Assembly (NCBI GenBank): GCA_964528825.1
Contig: CAZGVB010000036.1
Coordinates: 1-14,172, forward strand
Source of the DNA: RGIG5612 sp964528825
GTDB lineage: Bacteria; Bacillota; Clostridia; Lachnospirales; Lachnospiraceae
Reading direction: 5' to 3'
Length of the DNA: 14,172 nt
Position 1 is the first letter of the stretch. The number at the start of each line of letters is the position of its first letter. The notes under the pieces were generated by a model. That model was not told the origin of the DNA. It saw nothing but the letters and a program-made list of their open reading frames with translations, and made no database searches. Positions 7,350 through 14,172 of this stretch are shown one piece after another. The position numbers and the translations under genes are program-made.

Positions 7350-8620
7350 CAGATATATTCCTCCAGATTAAATTTTTTGCTCACACACAGACCGCTGCTC
7401 TCATGTATCTCTCCAAAGCCCTTGTCGCTTACGCTTATCTCGCATTCATCTTGATTTTTATATTCTATCTTTATCTCGACTCTCGTCGCCTTTTCCTCTC
7501 TTTGCGGAAATTCCGAAAGATCAAAGACGATCTCGGTCCTTGCTCTGGTGATGAGCGACGTTATGATAAAGGTTGCCTCAGGCTTGCCGGTAAGTATGAA
7601 ATCGCCCTTATATCCTGCATCATACCAATCTGTGGCCGCCCTTGATAATGCTGTCTCCTCAGTGAATGCACCGCATCTGGCTGCCACCGATATCGTCGCC
7701 TTGGTACGACCCTTGCAAATGATCGGATAATCCTTTGTCCTTTTATCGTGAGAATATCCTGAGATACATGCGCCTTTTACATAGAGATTGTTGCCCTTAA
7801 ATGCCCTGCAATCCTCTGATATCAGTGAAAGCGTATCATTAAACCACAATTCCGAAAAACCCGTTCCCGTAAAATATACACTGCATCTTCTGCCATCGGA
7901 TCTGTAATTGATATAGATATCCGAAAGCCTTCTGTCCATTTCATTTCTGCGGGTCTGACTGGCGAGATCCTTTACGTTAAAATCGCCTATATATCTTTTT
8001 TCATTTACATATACGAGAATATTTCCGTCATTTTCCGTAAATGTCAGCTGTTTTACAAAGAATCCGTCTGTATCGAAATCAAATAAAAGAGCCCCGTCTC
8101 TCCAGAGCGATTCATCCTCATTCAAAACATAATATGCAAAGCTCTCGGCATAACACATGACCTTTATATGTTCCGCGCAGATTCCGGAACATTCAAAGAT
8201 CTTCTCGAATTTTTCCTTCAGCTCACGTCCCGGTGATCGCGTGGTAACGGTAACGCTCTCGACAGACGAAATACCTGCGTTCACCCGTGCCATATCAATG
8301 ATCTTTTCGAAAAATATCGAAAAGAGCTCTTCGTATGTGTATTTTTCACCGCCTATGCTGCATGCCAGATCATCGCAAAGAGCATTCAGCATGCCTTTTA
8401 TAAGCCAGCTTCCGGTCTGCTCGCAATAGAGCATTGCCTCTTCGCCTATCATCCATTCGGCCTTTTCATTATCATAAGCCATAACGGCCGGAATAAGATA
8501 TCTGTTGACAGATGAGCCGGTCCTTATTGATTCCGCCTTCTTATGACGCGTGTTGTAATAGCATACCTGACAGTATTCATTTGACAGATCAATGCCTAGT
8601 ATCAATCCTATCCTGTTCAT
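7349..8620 (-). CDS. Divergent Hsp70/actin-fold protein, probably degenerate in ATP binding
   Basis: A 423-residue protein in which the order of Hsp70 landmarks can be followed. A phosphate-1-like loop GLILGIDLSNEYCQVCYYN is at 5-23. YLIPAVMAYD and IGEEA (41-62) match the Hsp70 segment around PSVVAF and VGxxA. ESVTVTTRSP is at 121-130, and AESFAYYVLNED (158-169) stands where EPTAAALAY is usual. A phosphate-2-like ALLFDFDTDGFFVK is at 177-190, an adenosine-like YFTGTGF at 249-255, and YVKGACISG at 280-288. Residues 366-409 (FDLSEFPQ, VEIKIEYKN, ISVSDKGFGE) recall the beta part of the substrate domain. There is no helical lid. The GTT and GGGT glycine-rich loops are replaced (LSN, DTDG), so ATP hydrolysis is doubtful. 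It overlaps the preceding gene by ATGA, with GGGAGG just upstream. It resembles what I remember as DUF5716, unverified. The Hsp70 relationship is my reading of motifs. Confidence 0.82.
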   Translation of the reverse strand: MNRIGLILGIDLSNEYCQVCYYNTRHKKAESIRTGSSVNRYLIPAVMAYDNEKAEWMIGEEAMLYCEQTGSWLIKGMLNALCDDLACSIGGEKYTYEELFSIFFEKIIDMARVNAGISSVESVTVTTRSPGRELKEKFEKIFECSGICAEHIKVMCYAESFAYYVLNEDESLWRDGALLFDFDTDGFFVKQLTFTENDGNILVYVNEKRYIGDFNVKDLASQTRRNEMDRRLSDIYINYRSDGRRCSVYFTGTGFSELWFNDTLSLISEDCRAFKGNNLYVKGACISGYSHDKRTKDYPIICKGRTKATISVAARCGAFTEETALSRAATDWYDAGYKGDFILTGKPEATFIITSLITRARTEIVFDLSEFPQREEKATRVEIKIEYKNQDECEISVSDKGFGEIHESSGLCVSKKFNLEEYI

Positions 8621-11600
8621 TGATCCTCCCGTGTACTAAATATAGAGTCTACAAGCTTGTTCTTGATATAATATCGCGCTGCTGCCTCTGGCAGATCAAA
8701 GCGTTCCTTTTGTGCCAGTTTTATTATATTATCGATATCGCAATATCTCGATCCATCGCGGCCGCACTCTTTTTGTGTATATTCTCTCTCATTCTTTTCG
8801 CCGCCATTGATCCTATATATCAGCTTTTCACCCGGAAAAAGCGTAAATATCCTTGTATAGCAGCCTCTCGCCACTCTGTGCATGGCCTCTTTGCTGCTTG
8901 CAATTATTGAGCCGTCATGTAAGATCTCATATTCTATCTGCGGTGCGGCGCCGTAAATATTTTTGCTTGTCACCCTGCCCTGCATATCACCTTCATATTC
9001 GTCCGAGATCAATTGAGCAATATGAGCATTTTCAAGAGCGGTCGGCAGGCGGAAGAATTTTCCGTAATCTTTAAATTCTTCAATAATGATCCCGCATCTT
9101 ACAAGCTTCTTTAACATGTCCTCAAGCCTTTTCAGAGTACGGCTGTCCATATCCTTTGCATTTCTTTTATATAAGAGATAAGCGACCTGTACATGGGCGT
9201 CAAATAGCGTACCCTTGTTTATCTCTTTTTCTATCGTCTCAAATATATGACCAAAATTATCGTTATCAAAGAGATATTTTGCCGCCGCATATGTCATAAA
9301 GGCGTGCTTAAGCTCTTCATCTGTACCACATTCATAATATTCCTCAAATATCTCTTCACTTCGCAAGGGACATATATTTTGATCTATGATATCCTTGATG
9401 ATCTTCTTATTTAATGAGATACAGAAGATATTTCTCTCCTTTGCATCTCCATACATTTTCAAAAGCACATCAATATCCTTATCATAATGCTCCGTCAGAT
9501 AATAGAATATCTTCTCATCAAAGGGCGAGTGCATGAATGTATGGCATGCCAGATCGCAAAGCATATCATCATTTTCATCCGCATCACTTTCTGATACTGC
9601 CTGTCTCTCATCCTGACTGCAAGCATTCTCAATGACATTTTTTGTAAGTCTTTCTATATGTTCATCCGATATATACCGGAAGCCTTTCTCTTTTATTTTT
9701 TCGAAGGCAAGCTCCATGCTGCCGTCATCTATCATAAGCTCGATGATCTTCGCGCATATATCGCTTCTAAGGTCCATATCACAAAATGAATATATTTCCT
9801 TATGAAGGCCTTCGCAGTCCCTGCGTTTTGCAAGCTGTACCGTCAGATCTGCTAAGAGCTGCTGCTCATATGACGATCTGAATTCGCCCTTGCCTATATT
9901 ATTCTTGAGGAAAGAAATCACCTCTGTCAATCTGTCTGAAGACAGAAGCATCCTCGCTCCGTCATCTATGAGCATATATCTGGAAACAGGCGAATATTGA
10001 ATGCAAAGGCGCATATATCTGTCCTTATCAGTGAATGCCCTGCTGCTGTAGCTTATATTATGATAGAGATTGCCTGCATGATCCTTAAAGAGGATAAGGG
10101 CATCATTTGAAAAAATCCTCAGCAATGCATGTCCGTCTTCCAATTCGGACTCCTGATAGTCGTTGAACTCCTTATGGAATGCAAGAGCGCTGACTAACAT
10201 TTCATTATCCGTACTTATCTCTACGGTATGCAATATCTCGGGCATACGCTGCCAGGCCTCAGGCGGCAGCATTCCGTTATCCATAAGCTCCCTGTATATG
10301 ACCTCAAAATAGCGGTCGGTCATGCCGGCATCGGCATTTGCCGTAGCTATACTGCGCATTCGCGCAAGTGCACGTTCGTAATAATTTCTGTATTCATTTT
10401 TTTGCTTTATAAGGCAGGCCAGGTAATATACCTCATCATCGCCAAGCACTCCCTCTCTGCCCGAGAGATATTCGGCCACGGCCTTTGGCAGGCGTACCGG
10501 AGTGCTCTTGTCTGATGAATAGATAAAATAATTATATATTTTTTCTGTTTCGATAAATGCCTCTATGGCTCTAAGGTAATATATATGATATTTTTTATCT
10601 CTTATATCACCATGAATGAGCAGCTTGCAAAGAGCCTTGAGTATGAGCTTGCTGTCTGATCTTTCATATGAAGAACGCAATATCCTGATGCATGCATACA
10701 GCTCCCTCTCTGCAGGAAGAGAGTCTGTCTCCTGCCATATAAGCTCTGCGAAGCCAATCGCGAGATCCGTATCGAGGCAATCCTTTTTGGACGCAAATTC
10801 GAGCACCCTGATGATGAAGCCTGACAGTCTGTTCATAATATCCGGCTTGCTTCTGAGCGCATCATATGCCTCAAAATACATGACCGGACTGCAGCATCCG
10901 CGATATGCAAATTCCTGCTCTGCAAGCTCGAATATCCTTTCCGGGGAGGACGCGAGCTCTCTGTCCATATAAAATAAGATCCATAATATGCGCCATGACG
11001 GATGGTTCTTATATATCTTGCGCACATGCTCAAGCACATCCTCTGTTACGGCATCATCCATTTCATACAGACTGCTGATATAATAAAAATAGCTTGTAAG
11101 ATCCCAATTTTTATTCGGAAGCTTCGGTATCTGCGCAGCTGCAAATTCTATAAGATAGTCTGCCTCCTGATATTTTTCGTCCGCTATAAGTATATTGGCT
11201 TTATACAACAGCAAGCATAGATCTATCGGGGAGCTACCGTTTATATCTCCTATTATCTCAAGTGATCTTTCCTGCCATTCTGTCTGGAAAAGACTGCCTA
11301 TGCGCAGATCAAGATATGTATCGCAAAGCTGCGCAAGCTTTGCCCTTTCGGTATGGTAGGATCTCCCTGAGATGACCCCGTTCTGAATAACGATATCTAC
11401 GCTGCAGCTGCATTGCGGTGTTCTGAAGGTGATACGCGCGAAATTGCGTCCGGCATGGAGCCTGTCGGCTTTTATGCAAAATATCACATTCGCCTCATCC
11501 TCTTCGAATTCGTCCGTGGTGATGACCCTGCTTCCGGTCTCTATGAATCTGTCTATGCAATATATCTCTATCTCCGCATATCCCTTTTCCTTCATCACAA

Positions 11601-11766
11601 GATGAATGATACCTGTCATATCATTCTCAATGTCGGAAAAATAGAGGCTGTCCTCCTTTGCCGCAAAGAAAGCCCCGGGCTTTTTGCCTGCAGCGCAAAG
11701 ATATTCCTCTCCGGCGATATTCTTATTTCTGCCAAGCATCAATGCATCATAGATCAGATCTGTCAC
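8617..11766 (-). CDS. Large helical-solenoid protein (resembles DUF5717), unknown function
   Basis: A protein of 1049 residues. Residues 1-130 look beta-rich (strands such as GIIHLVMKEKGYAEIEIYCI, then NFARITFRT), like two small sandwich domains. Residues about 135-930 are nearly all helical, with TPR-like pairs (LLLYKANILIADEKYQEADYL), an alpha-solenoid, and an acidic linker (SESDADENDD) near 715. The end (about 945-1010) is again beta-rich with CYTRIFTLFPGEKLIYRING, then a final helix. No signal peptide, membrane segment or catalytic motif was seen. The start is a GTG overlapping the rarA stop (GTGA), with GAGGG 5 bases before it. The next ATG, codon 10, has no better ribosome site. The gene ends in an ATGA overlap with the Hsp70-like gene. 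From memory this looks like the DUF5717 family of Lachnospiraceae, not verified. A scaffold or chaperone-partner role is an inference. Confidence 0.85.
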   Translation of the reverse strand: MTDLIYDALMLGRNKNIAGEEYLCAAGKKPGAFFAAKEDSLYFSDIENDMTGIIHLVMKEKGYAEIEIYCIDRFIETGSRVITTDEFEEDEANVIFCIKADRLHAGRNFARITFRTPQCSCSVDIVIQNGVISGRSYHTERAKLAQLCDTYLDLRIGSLFQTEWQERSLEIIGDINGSSPIDLCLLLYKANILIADEKYQEADYLIEFAAAQIPKLPNKNWDLTSYFYYISSLYEMDDAVTEDVLEHVRKIYKNHPSWRILWILFYMDRELASSPERIFELAEQEFAYRGCCSPVMYFEAYDALRSKPDIMNRLSGFIIRVLEFASKKDCLDTDLAIGFAELIWQETDSLPAERELYACIRILRSSYERSDSKLILKALCKLLIHGDIRDKKYHIYYLRAIEAFIETEKIYNYFIYSSDKSTPVRLPKAVAEYLSGREGVLGDDEVYYLACLIKQKNEYRNYYERALARMRSIATANADAGMTDRYFEVIYRELMDNGMLPPEAWQRMPEILHTVEISTDNEMLVSALAFHKEFNDYQESELEDGHALLRIFSNDALILFKDHAGNLYHNISYSSRAFTDKDRYMRLCIQYSPVSRYMLIDDGARMLLSSDRLTEVISFLKNNIGKGEFRSSYEQQLLADLTVQLAKRRDCEGLHKEIYSFCDMDLRSDICAKIIELMIDDGSMELAFEKIKEKGFRYISDEHIERLTKNVIENACSQDERQAVSESDADENDDMLCDLACHTFMHSPFDEKIFYYLTEHYDKDIDVLLKMYGDAKERNIFCISLNKKIIKDIIDQNICPLRSEEIFEEYYECGTDEELKHAFMTYAAAKYLFDNDNFGHIFETIEKEINKGTLFDAHVQVAYLLYKRNAKDMDSRTLKRLEDMLKKLVRCGIIIEEFKDYGKFFRLPTALENAHIAQLISDEYEGDMQGRVTSKNIYGAAPQIEYEILHDGSIIASSKEAMHRVARGCYTRIFTLFPGEKLIYRINGGEKNEREYTQKECGRDGSRYCDIDNIIKLAQKERFDLPEAAARYYIKNKLVDSIFSTREDQ

Positions 11767-13097
11767 TTTTTGCCCTCATCTCTGTTTTTAAGTCTCTGCA
11801 ATCTTTCCCTCATGGTCTTTTCATATCCGAGCAAACCGGGATCGTAAAATGTCTGCCCCATAAGCTCGTCGGGAAGATATTGCTGTTTTACATAATGCTC
11901 ATCAAAATCATGTGCATATTTGTATCCTACACCGCAGACGAGCTGTTCATGCCCGCTGTAATGCGCATCCTTAAGATGCGGCGGTATCGTCTTTATATCG
12001 ACAGTTTTCACCGCCTCCATTGCCCTGTCTATCGCAATATATGATGCATTGCTCTTGGGTGCGCAGGCGATATATATGGCAGCCTGACTTAAGGGAATCC
12101 TTGCCTCAGGCATACCGAGCACATGCACAGCCTGCTGCGCGGCAACTGCTATCTGCAGGGCACGTGGATCCGCATTTCCCACGTCCTCGGCCGCGCATAT
12201 CATGATCCTTCTTGCTATAAAATCCACGTCCTCACCTGCATAAAGCATTCTTGCAAGATAATATACGGCAGCATCAGGATCTGAGCCTCTCATACTTTTT
12301 ATAAATGCCGAGATCGTATCATAATGATTGTCTCCGTCCTTGTCATATCTGACATTTCGGCGCTGCATGCACTGCGACATAATATCCGCAGTAATATGTA
12401 TCCTCTTATCCTCCGATGGACGTGTCGTAAGCACCGCAAGCTCGATGCCGTTGAGTGCAAGTCTCGCATCTCCTCCCGCAATATCGGCCAAGAAATCCAA
12501 TGCCTCATCCGTTATATCGGCATTGTATGCGCCCATGCCCCGATCCGGATCTGACAGGGCGGCTGTCACGATCTCCTTGATGTCTCCGGACTCAAGAGGA
12601 TGCAGCTCGTATATCATGGACCTTGAAATAAGGGCTCTGTTTACCTCAAAATACGGGTTTTCTGTGGTCGCGCCTATAAATGTGACTGTTCCGTCCTCTA
12701 CGAAAGGCAAAAGATAATCCTGCTGTGCCTTATTGAATCTATGTATCTCATCAATAAAGAGTATCGTCTTTTTTCCATATGCTCCCGAATTTTGCTTAGC
12801 CGACTCAATGACATCAACCATATCCTTTTTTCCGGCAGTAGTCGCATTGAGCTGTACGAACAAAGCAGCTGTCGTATTGGCTATAACCCTGGCGATAGTA
12901 GTCTTTCCCGTACCTGAAGGACCATAGAAAATGACGGAAGAAAGCCTGTCTGCAGTTATCGATCTGTAGAGTTGGCTGTCCTTTGACAATATATGCTTCT
13001 GTCCCTTTATCTCATCCAGTGTGCGCGGCCTGAACCTATATGCTAAGGGCGCCTCATTTTTCAATTTGTTCTGATGAGCATATTCAAATATATCCAT
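11763..13097 (-). CDS. rarA: RarA/MgsA-type AAA+ replication-recombination ATPase
   Basis: This clamp-loader-like ATPase acts at stalled replication forks together with single-strand binding protein. It has 444 residues, the usual length. In order: the N-terminal signature PLAYRFRPRTLDEIKGQ (17-33), Walker A GPSGTGKTT (59-67), Walker B ILFIDEIHRF (112-121), sensor 1 IGATTENP (141-148), and the arginine finger in ALISRS (155-160). The MgsA C-terminal tetramerisation part follows, with SMRGSDPDAAVYYLARML and ICAAEDVGNADPRAL. The start ATG has only a weak ribosome site (AAAG 3 bases before it). It is the first gene of the minus-strand train, about 90 bases after a good extended -10 promoter, and its stop overlaps the start of the solenoid gene. 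B. subtilis uses the names yrvN or rarA. Confidence 0.96.
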   Translation of the reverse strand: MDIFEYAHQNKLKNEAPLAYRFRPRTLDEIKGQKHILSKDSQLYRSITADRLSSVIFYGPSGTGKTTIARVIANTTAALFVQLNATTAGKKDMVDVIESAKQNSGAYGKKTILFIDEIHRFNKAQQDYLLPFVEDGTVTFIGATTENPYFEVNRALISRSMIYELHPLESGDIKEIVTAALSDPDRGMGAYNADITDEALDFLADIAGGDARLALNGIELAVLTTRPSEDKRIHITADIMSQCMQRRNVRYDKDGDNHYDTISAFIKSMRGSDPDAAVYYLARMLYAGEDVDFIARRIMICAAEDVGNADPRALQIAVAAQQAVHVLGMPEARIPLSQAAIYIACAPKSNASYIAIDRAMEAVKTVDIKTIPPHLKDAHYSGHEQLVCGVGYKYAHDFDEHYVKQQYLPDELMGQTFYDPGLLGYEKTMRERLQRLKNRDEGKK

Positions 13098-13101
13098 ATG
13101 T

Positions 13102-13165
13102 CTTTATTCGAATATTTCTGTCTGAATATCGTTTTTATTTCACTTAGATAATTCTATCCGAATAT
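13102..13165 (-). repeat. Three 14-base repeats in the rarA leader
   Basis: On the minus strand ATATTCGGATAGAA (13165-13152), ATATTCAGACAGAA (13129-13116) and ATATTCGAATAAAG (13115-13102) are near copies. The last two are directly adjacent. All lie between the promoter and the start codon of rarA, so they should be present in the leader RNA. A weaker match, ATATTTGAATATGC, spans the first codons of rarA. They could be binding sites on DNA or RNA; chance in an AT-rich region is also possible. Confidence 0.5.
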
Positions 13166-13194
13166 ATCAATTTATCTCTTTCACAATTTTTTTT

Positions 13195-13223
13195 ATTATA
13201 TCACCCGCGATATTCCCGCGCAA
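13195..13223 (-). promoter_or_regulatory. Extended -10 promoter of the rarA gene train
   Basis: On the minus strand TTGCGC (13223-13218) and a perfect TATAAT (13200-13195) are 17 bases apart. The -10 box is preceded by TGA, the TGn extension, which offsets a -35 box with only the TTG conserved. The spacer is GC-rich. A start near 13188 would give a leader of about 90 bases before the rarA ATG. Confidence 0.75.
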
Positions 13224-13228
13224 TAAAC

Positions 13229-13274
13229 GTCACTGTAGGGCAGTCGCCCGGGTCACTGTAGGGTAATCACCCGA
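13229..13274. repeat. Two tandem 23-base repeats with compensated hairpins, upstream of the rarA promoter
   Basis: The units GTCACTGTAGGG-CAGTCGCCCGG (13229-13251) and GTCACTGTAGGG-TAATCACCCGA (13252-13274) are contiguous. Each contains a 4-base stem with a 4-base loop, GGGC-AGTC-GCCC and GGGT-AATC-ACCC. The closing pair changes from C-G to T-A on both sides, so pairing is kept. They end five bases from the -35 box on its upstream side, a position typical for an activator site. Confidence 0.6.
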
Positions 13275-13302
13275 ACATCTTTCATTCAGAAAATTTTTAG
13301 TA

Positions 13303-13372
13303 CTGCACGTGTGAGATATGCTGTAAAAAACAAGCTGCGTTTTCTGCAGCATATCTCACACGCAGGGTGCAG
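13303..13372. repeat. Long palindrome with a nested terminator-like hairpin
   Basis: GTGTGAGATATGCTG (13309-13323) pairs perfectly with CAGCATATCTCACAC (13347-13361). The outer arms CTGCAC (13303-13308) and GTGCAG (13367-13372) add a further stem, with a 5-base bulge on one side. On the minus strand a smaller hairpin GCTGC-AGAAAAC-GCAGC (13350-13334) is followed by TTGTTTTTT, which looks like a terminator. Its left arm is also part of the long stem, so the two folds exclude each other. It may block read-through from rpoC. Confidence 0.6.
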
Positions 13373-13414
13373 GCTGAAATTTTACTTTGACATTGGCAGG
13401 ACATCCATAAAGCC

Positions 13415-13455
13415 AAAAAGAGTGTGCCATGCTATCTGCATAACACACTCTTTTT
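13415..13455 (-). terminator. Intrinsic terminator of rpoC
   Basis: AAAAAGAGTGTG (13415-13426) and CACACTCTTTTT (13444-13455) form a perfect 12-base stem. The 17-base loop holds a further ATGC/GCAT pairing. The arms give a T tract in both directions, so it could act on either strand. On the minus strand it lies about 80 bases after the rpoC stop and closes the rpoBC transcript. Confidence 0.9.
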
Positions 13456-13460
13456 CTTAA

Positions 13461-13481
13461 GCGGACATATTATCTGCCCGC
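13461..13481 (-). other. Small hairpin in the rpoC 3' untranslated region
   Basis: On the minus strand GCGGGCA (13481-13475) pairs with TGTCCGC (13467-13461) through seven pairs including one G-U, with a 7-base loop. No T run follows it. It lies between the rpoC stop and the terminator and may protect the 3' end of the message. Confidence 0.35.
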
Positions 13482-13533
13482 AAAGTCCTTCTAAGCTGCA
13501 TCCACGAGGCATAAATACTTCATTTGATCGCCT

Positions 13534-14172
13534 TTAGTCATCGAAGTCCTCTTCAAGCGGATCATCCTTTTCGGATTCAACTGTATAATCATCAAGCAGG
13601 ATCTGTGAATCATCTAATGGCATCTCTGCATTATCTTCAGACTTTTCAGCCTCTTCAAGCTCCCTTTGCTCCTCGGCCTTTCTTGCTCTGATCTCCTCGA
13701 TCTCCGCATCTGTGCTGAGCTTGATGTTGTGATAACGTTTCATACCTGTACCTGCAGGGATAAGCTTGCCTATGATGACATTCTCCTTAAGACCTACAAG
13801 CGGATCTTCCTTTCCGTTGATGGCGGCCTCAGTAAGTACCTTGGTCGTCTCCTGGAATGATGCAGCAGACATGAATGAATTCGTTGCAAGAGAAGCCTTC
13901 GTAATACCAAGTACTATTCTCTTGCCGGTTGCCGGTTCTTTTCCCTCTTTGATCAGCTTTTTATTGACGCGTTCAAATTCGAACACATTCTCAACTGTAC
14001 CAGGAAGGAAGTCCGAATCTCCCGGTTCTTCAATACGTATCTTTCTCAGCATCTGACGTACAATGACCTCTATATGCTTATCGTTGATATCAACACCCTG
14101 AAGTCTGTACGGTATCTGAACCTCTTTCATGATGTAATCACGAACAGCCTCAACATCGAGTATATTGATGAT
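13534..14172 (-). CDS. rpoC: RNA polymerase beta-prime subunit, C-terminal fragment
   Basis: The last 212 residues of the beta-prime subunit, the clamp and catalytic subunit of RNA polymerase. The frame is open at the right edge, so the N-terminal part lies outside. The end of the conserved core is clear: VDINDKHIEVIVRQMLRKI, then GITKASLATNSFMSAASFQ with ETTKVLTEAAI, then GLKENVIIGKLIPAGTG. Beyond this the chain ends in a long, strongly acidic tail (about 55 residues, with EEAEKSEDNAEMPLDDSQ and PLEEDFDD), likely disordered and typical for Clostridia. The apparent internal ATG at 14130 is not a start, because the frame continues upstream with IINILDVEAVRDYI. rpoC normally closes the rpoBC operon, and here a terminator follows it. 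Confidence 0.97.
   Translation of the reverse strand: MINILDVEAVRDYIMKEVQIPYRLQGVDINDKHIEVIVRQMLRKIRIEEPGDSDFLPGTVENVFEFERVNKKLIKEGKEPATGKRIVLGITKASLATNSFMSAASFQETTKVLTEAAINGKEDPLVGLKENVIIGKLIPAGTGMKRYHNIKLSTDAEIEEIRARKAEEQRELEEAEKSEDNAEMPLDDSQILLDDYTVESEKDDPLEEDFDD

Larger units (their letters stand above)
13098..13533. other. Non-coding region between rpoC and rarA
   Basis: This 436-base region has no credible reading frame. In the minus-strand order of transcription it holds a small hairpin and the rpoC terminator, a long palindrome with a nested terminator-like hairpin, two tandem 23-base repeats, an extended -10 promoter, and three copies of a 14-base motif in the rarA leader. No tRNA or known riboswitch was recognised. 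On the plus strand there is a TTGACA at 13387-13392 but no matching -10 box. Confidence 0.75.

Noticed and set aside
13229..13274. The two 23-base repeats as a CRISPR array
   Set aside because: There are only two units, directly adjacent, without spacers or cas genes.
13387..13415. Plus-strand promoter beginning with TTGACA
   Set aside because: No acceptable -10 box lies 15-19 bases downstream, and a terminator follows at once.

Overview
The window looks like an ordinary housekeeping stretch of a low-to-middling GC Firmicute, most likely a clostridium of the Lachnospiraceae. The reasons are frequent ATA codons, strong purine-rich Shine-Dalgarno sites, consensus sigma-A promoters, a clostridial-type ValS and RpoC, and a set of solenoid, Hsp70-like and zinc-ribbon/TPR proteins that I associate with that family from memory. 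No mobile element, CRISPR array, tRNA or rRNA was seen.

Left end (1-2200): a class A penicillin-binding protein runs off the left edge on the minus strand. It is divergent from yigZ on the plus strand, and the two share a 147-base spacer whose -10 boxes appear to overlap. The PBP has a perfect TTGACA-17-TATAAT promoter. yigZ converges on the end of a long minus-strand gene train. The only good intrinsic terminator for that train lies inside the yigZ reading frame, on the opposite strand.

Centre (2176-13097): seven tightly packed minus-strand genes. In transcription order they are rarA (AAA+ recombination factor), a 1049-residue solenoid protein, a 423-residue divergent Hsp70-like protein, a 266-residue TPR-like protein, then after a 136-base gap valS, a 52-residue small protein, and a membrane-anchored zinc-ribbon/TPR protein. 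The first four are linked by GTGA, ATGA and TGATG stop/start overlaps, so they are probably translated as one coupled unit. The valS, small-ORF and zinc-ribbon genes are similarly close. No T-box and no convincing terminator was seen between the two halves, so one long transcript is possible.

Right end (13098-14172): a 436-base non-coding region carries, in the minus direction, the rpoC terminator, a long palindrome with a nested terminator-like hairpin, two tandem 23-base repeats that form compensated mini-hairpins, an extended -10 promoter for the rarA train, and three 14-base repeats in the rarA leader. The window ends in the C-terminal part of rpoC.

The best candidate for an undescribed system is the coupled trio after rarA. 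The sequence suggests a pseudo-Hsp70 with degenerate nucleotide-binding loops, partnered with two helical-repeat proteins. What it acts on cannot be told from the sequence. The trio resembles what I remember as the DUF5717/DUF5716 families, but that assignment is unverified.
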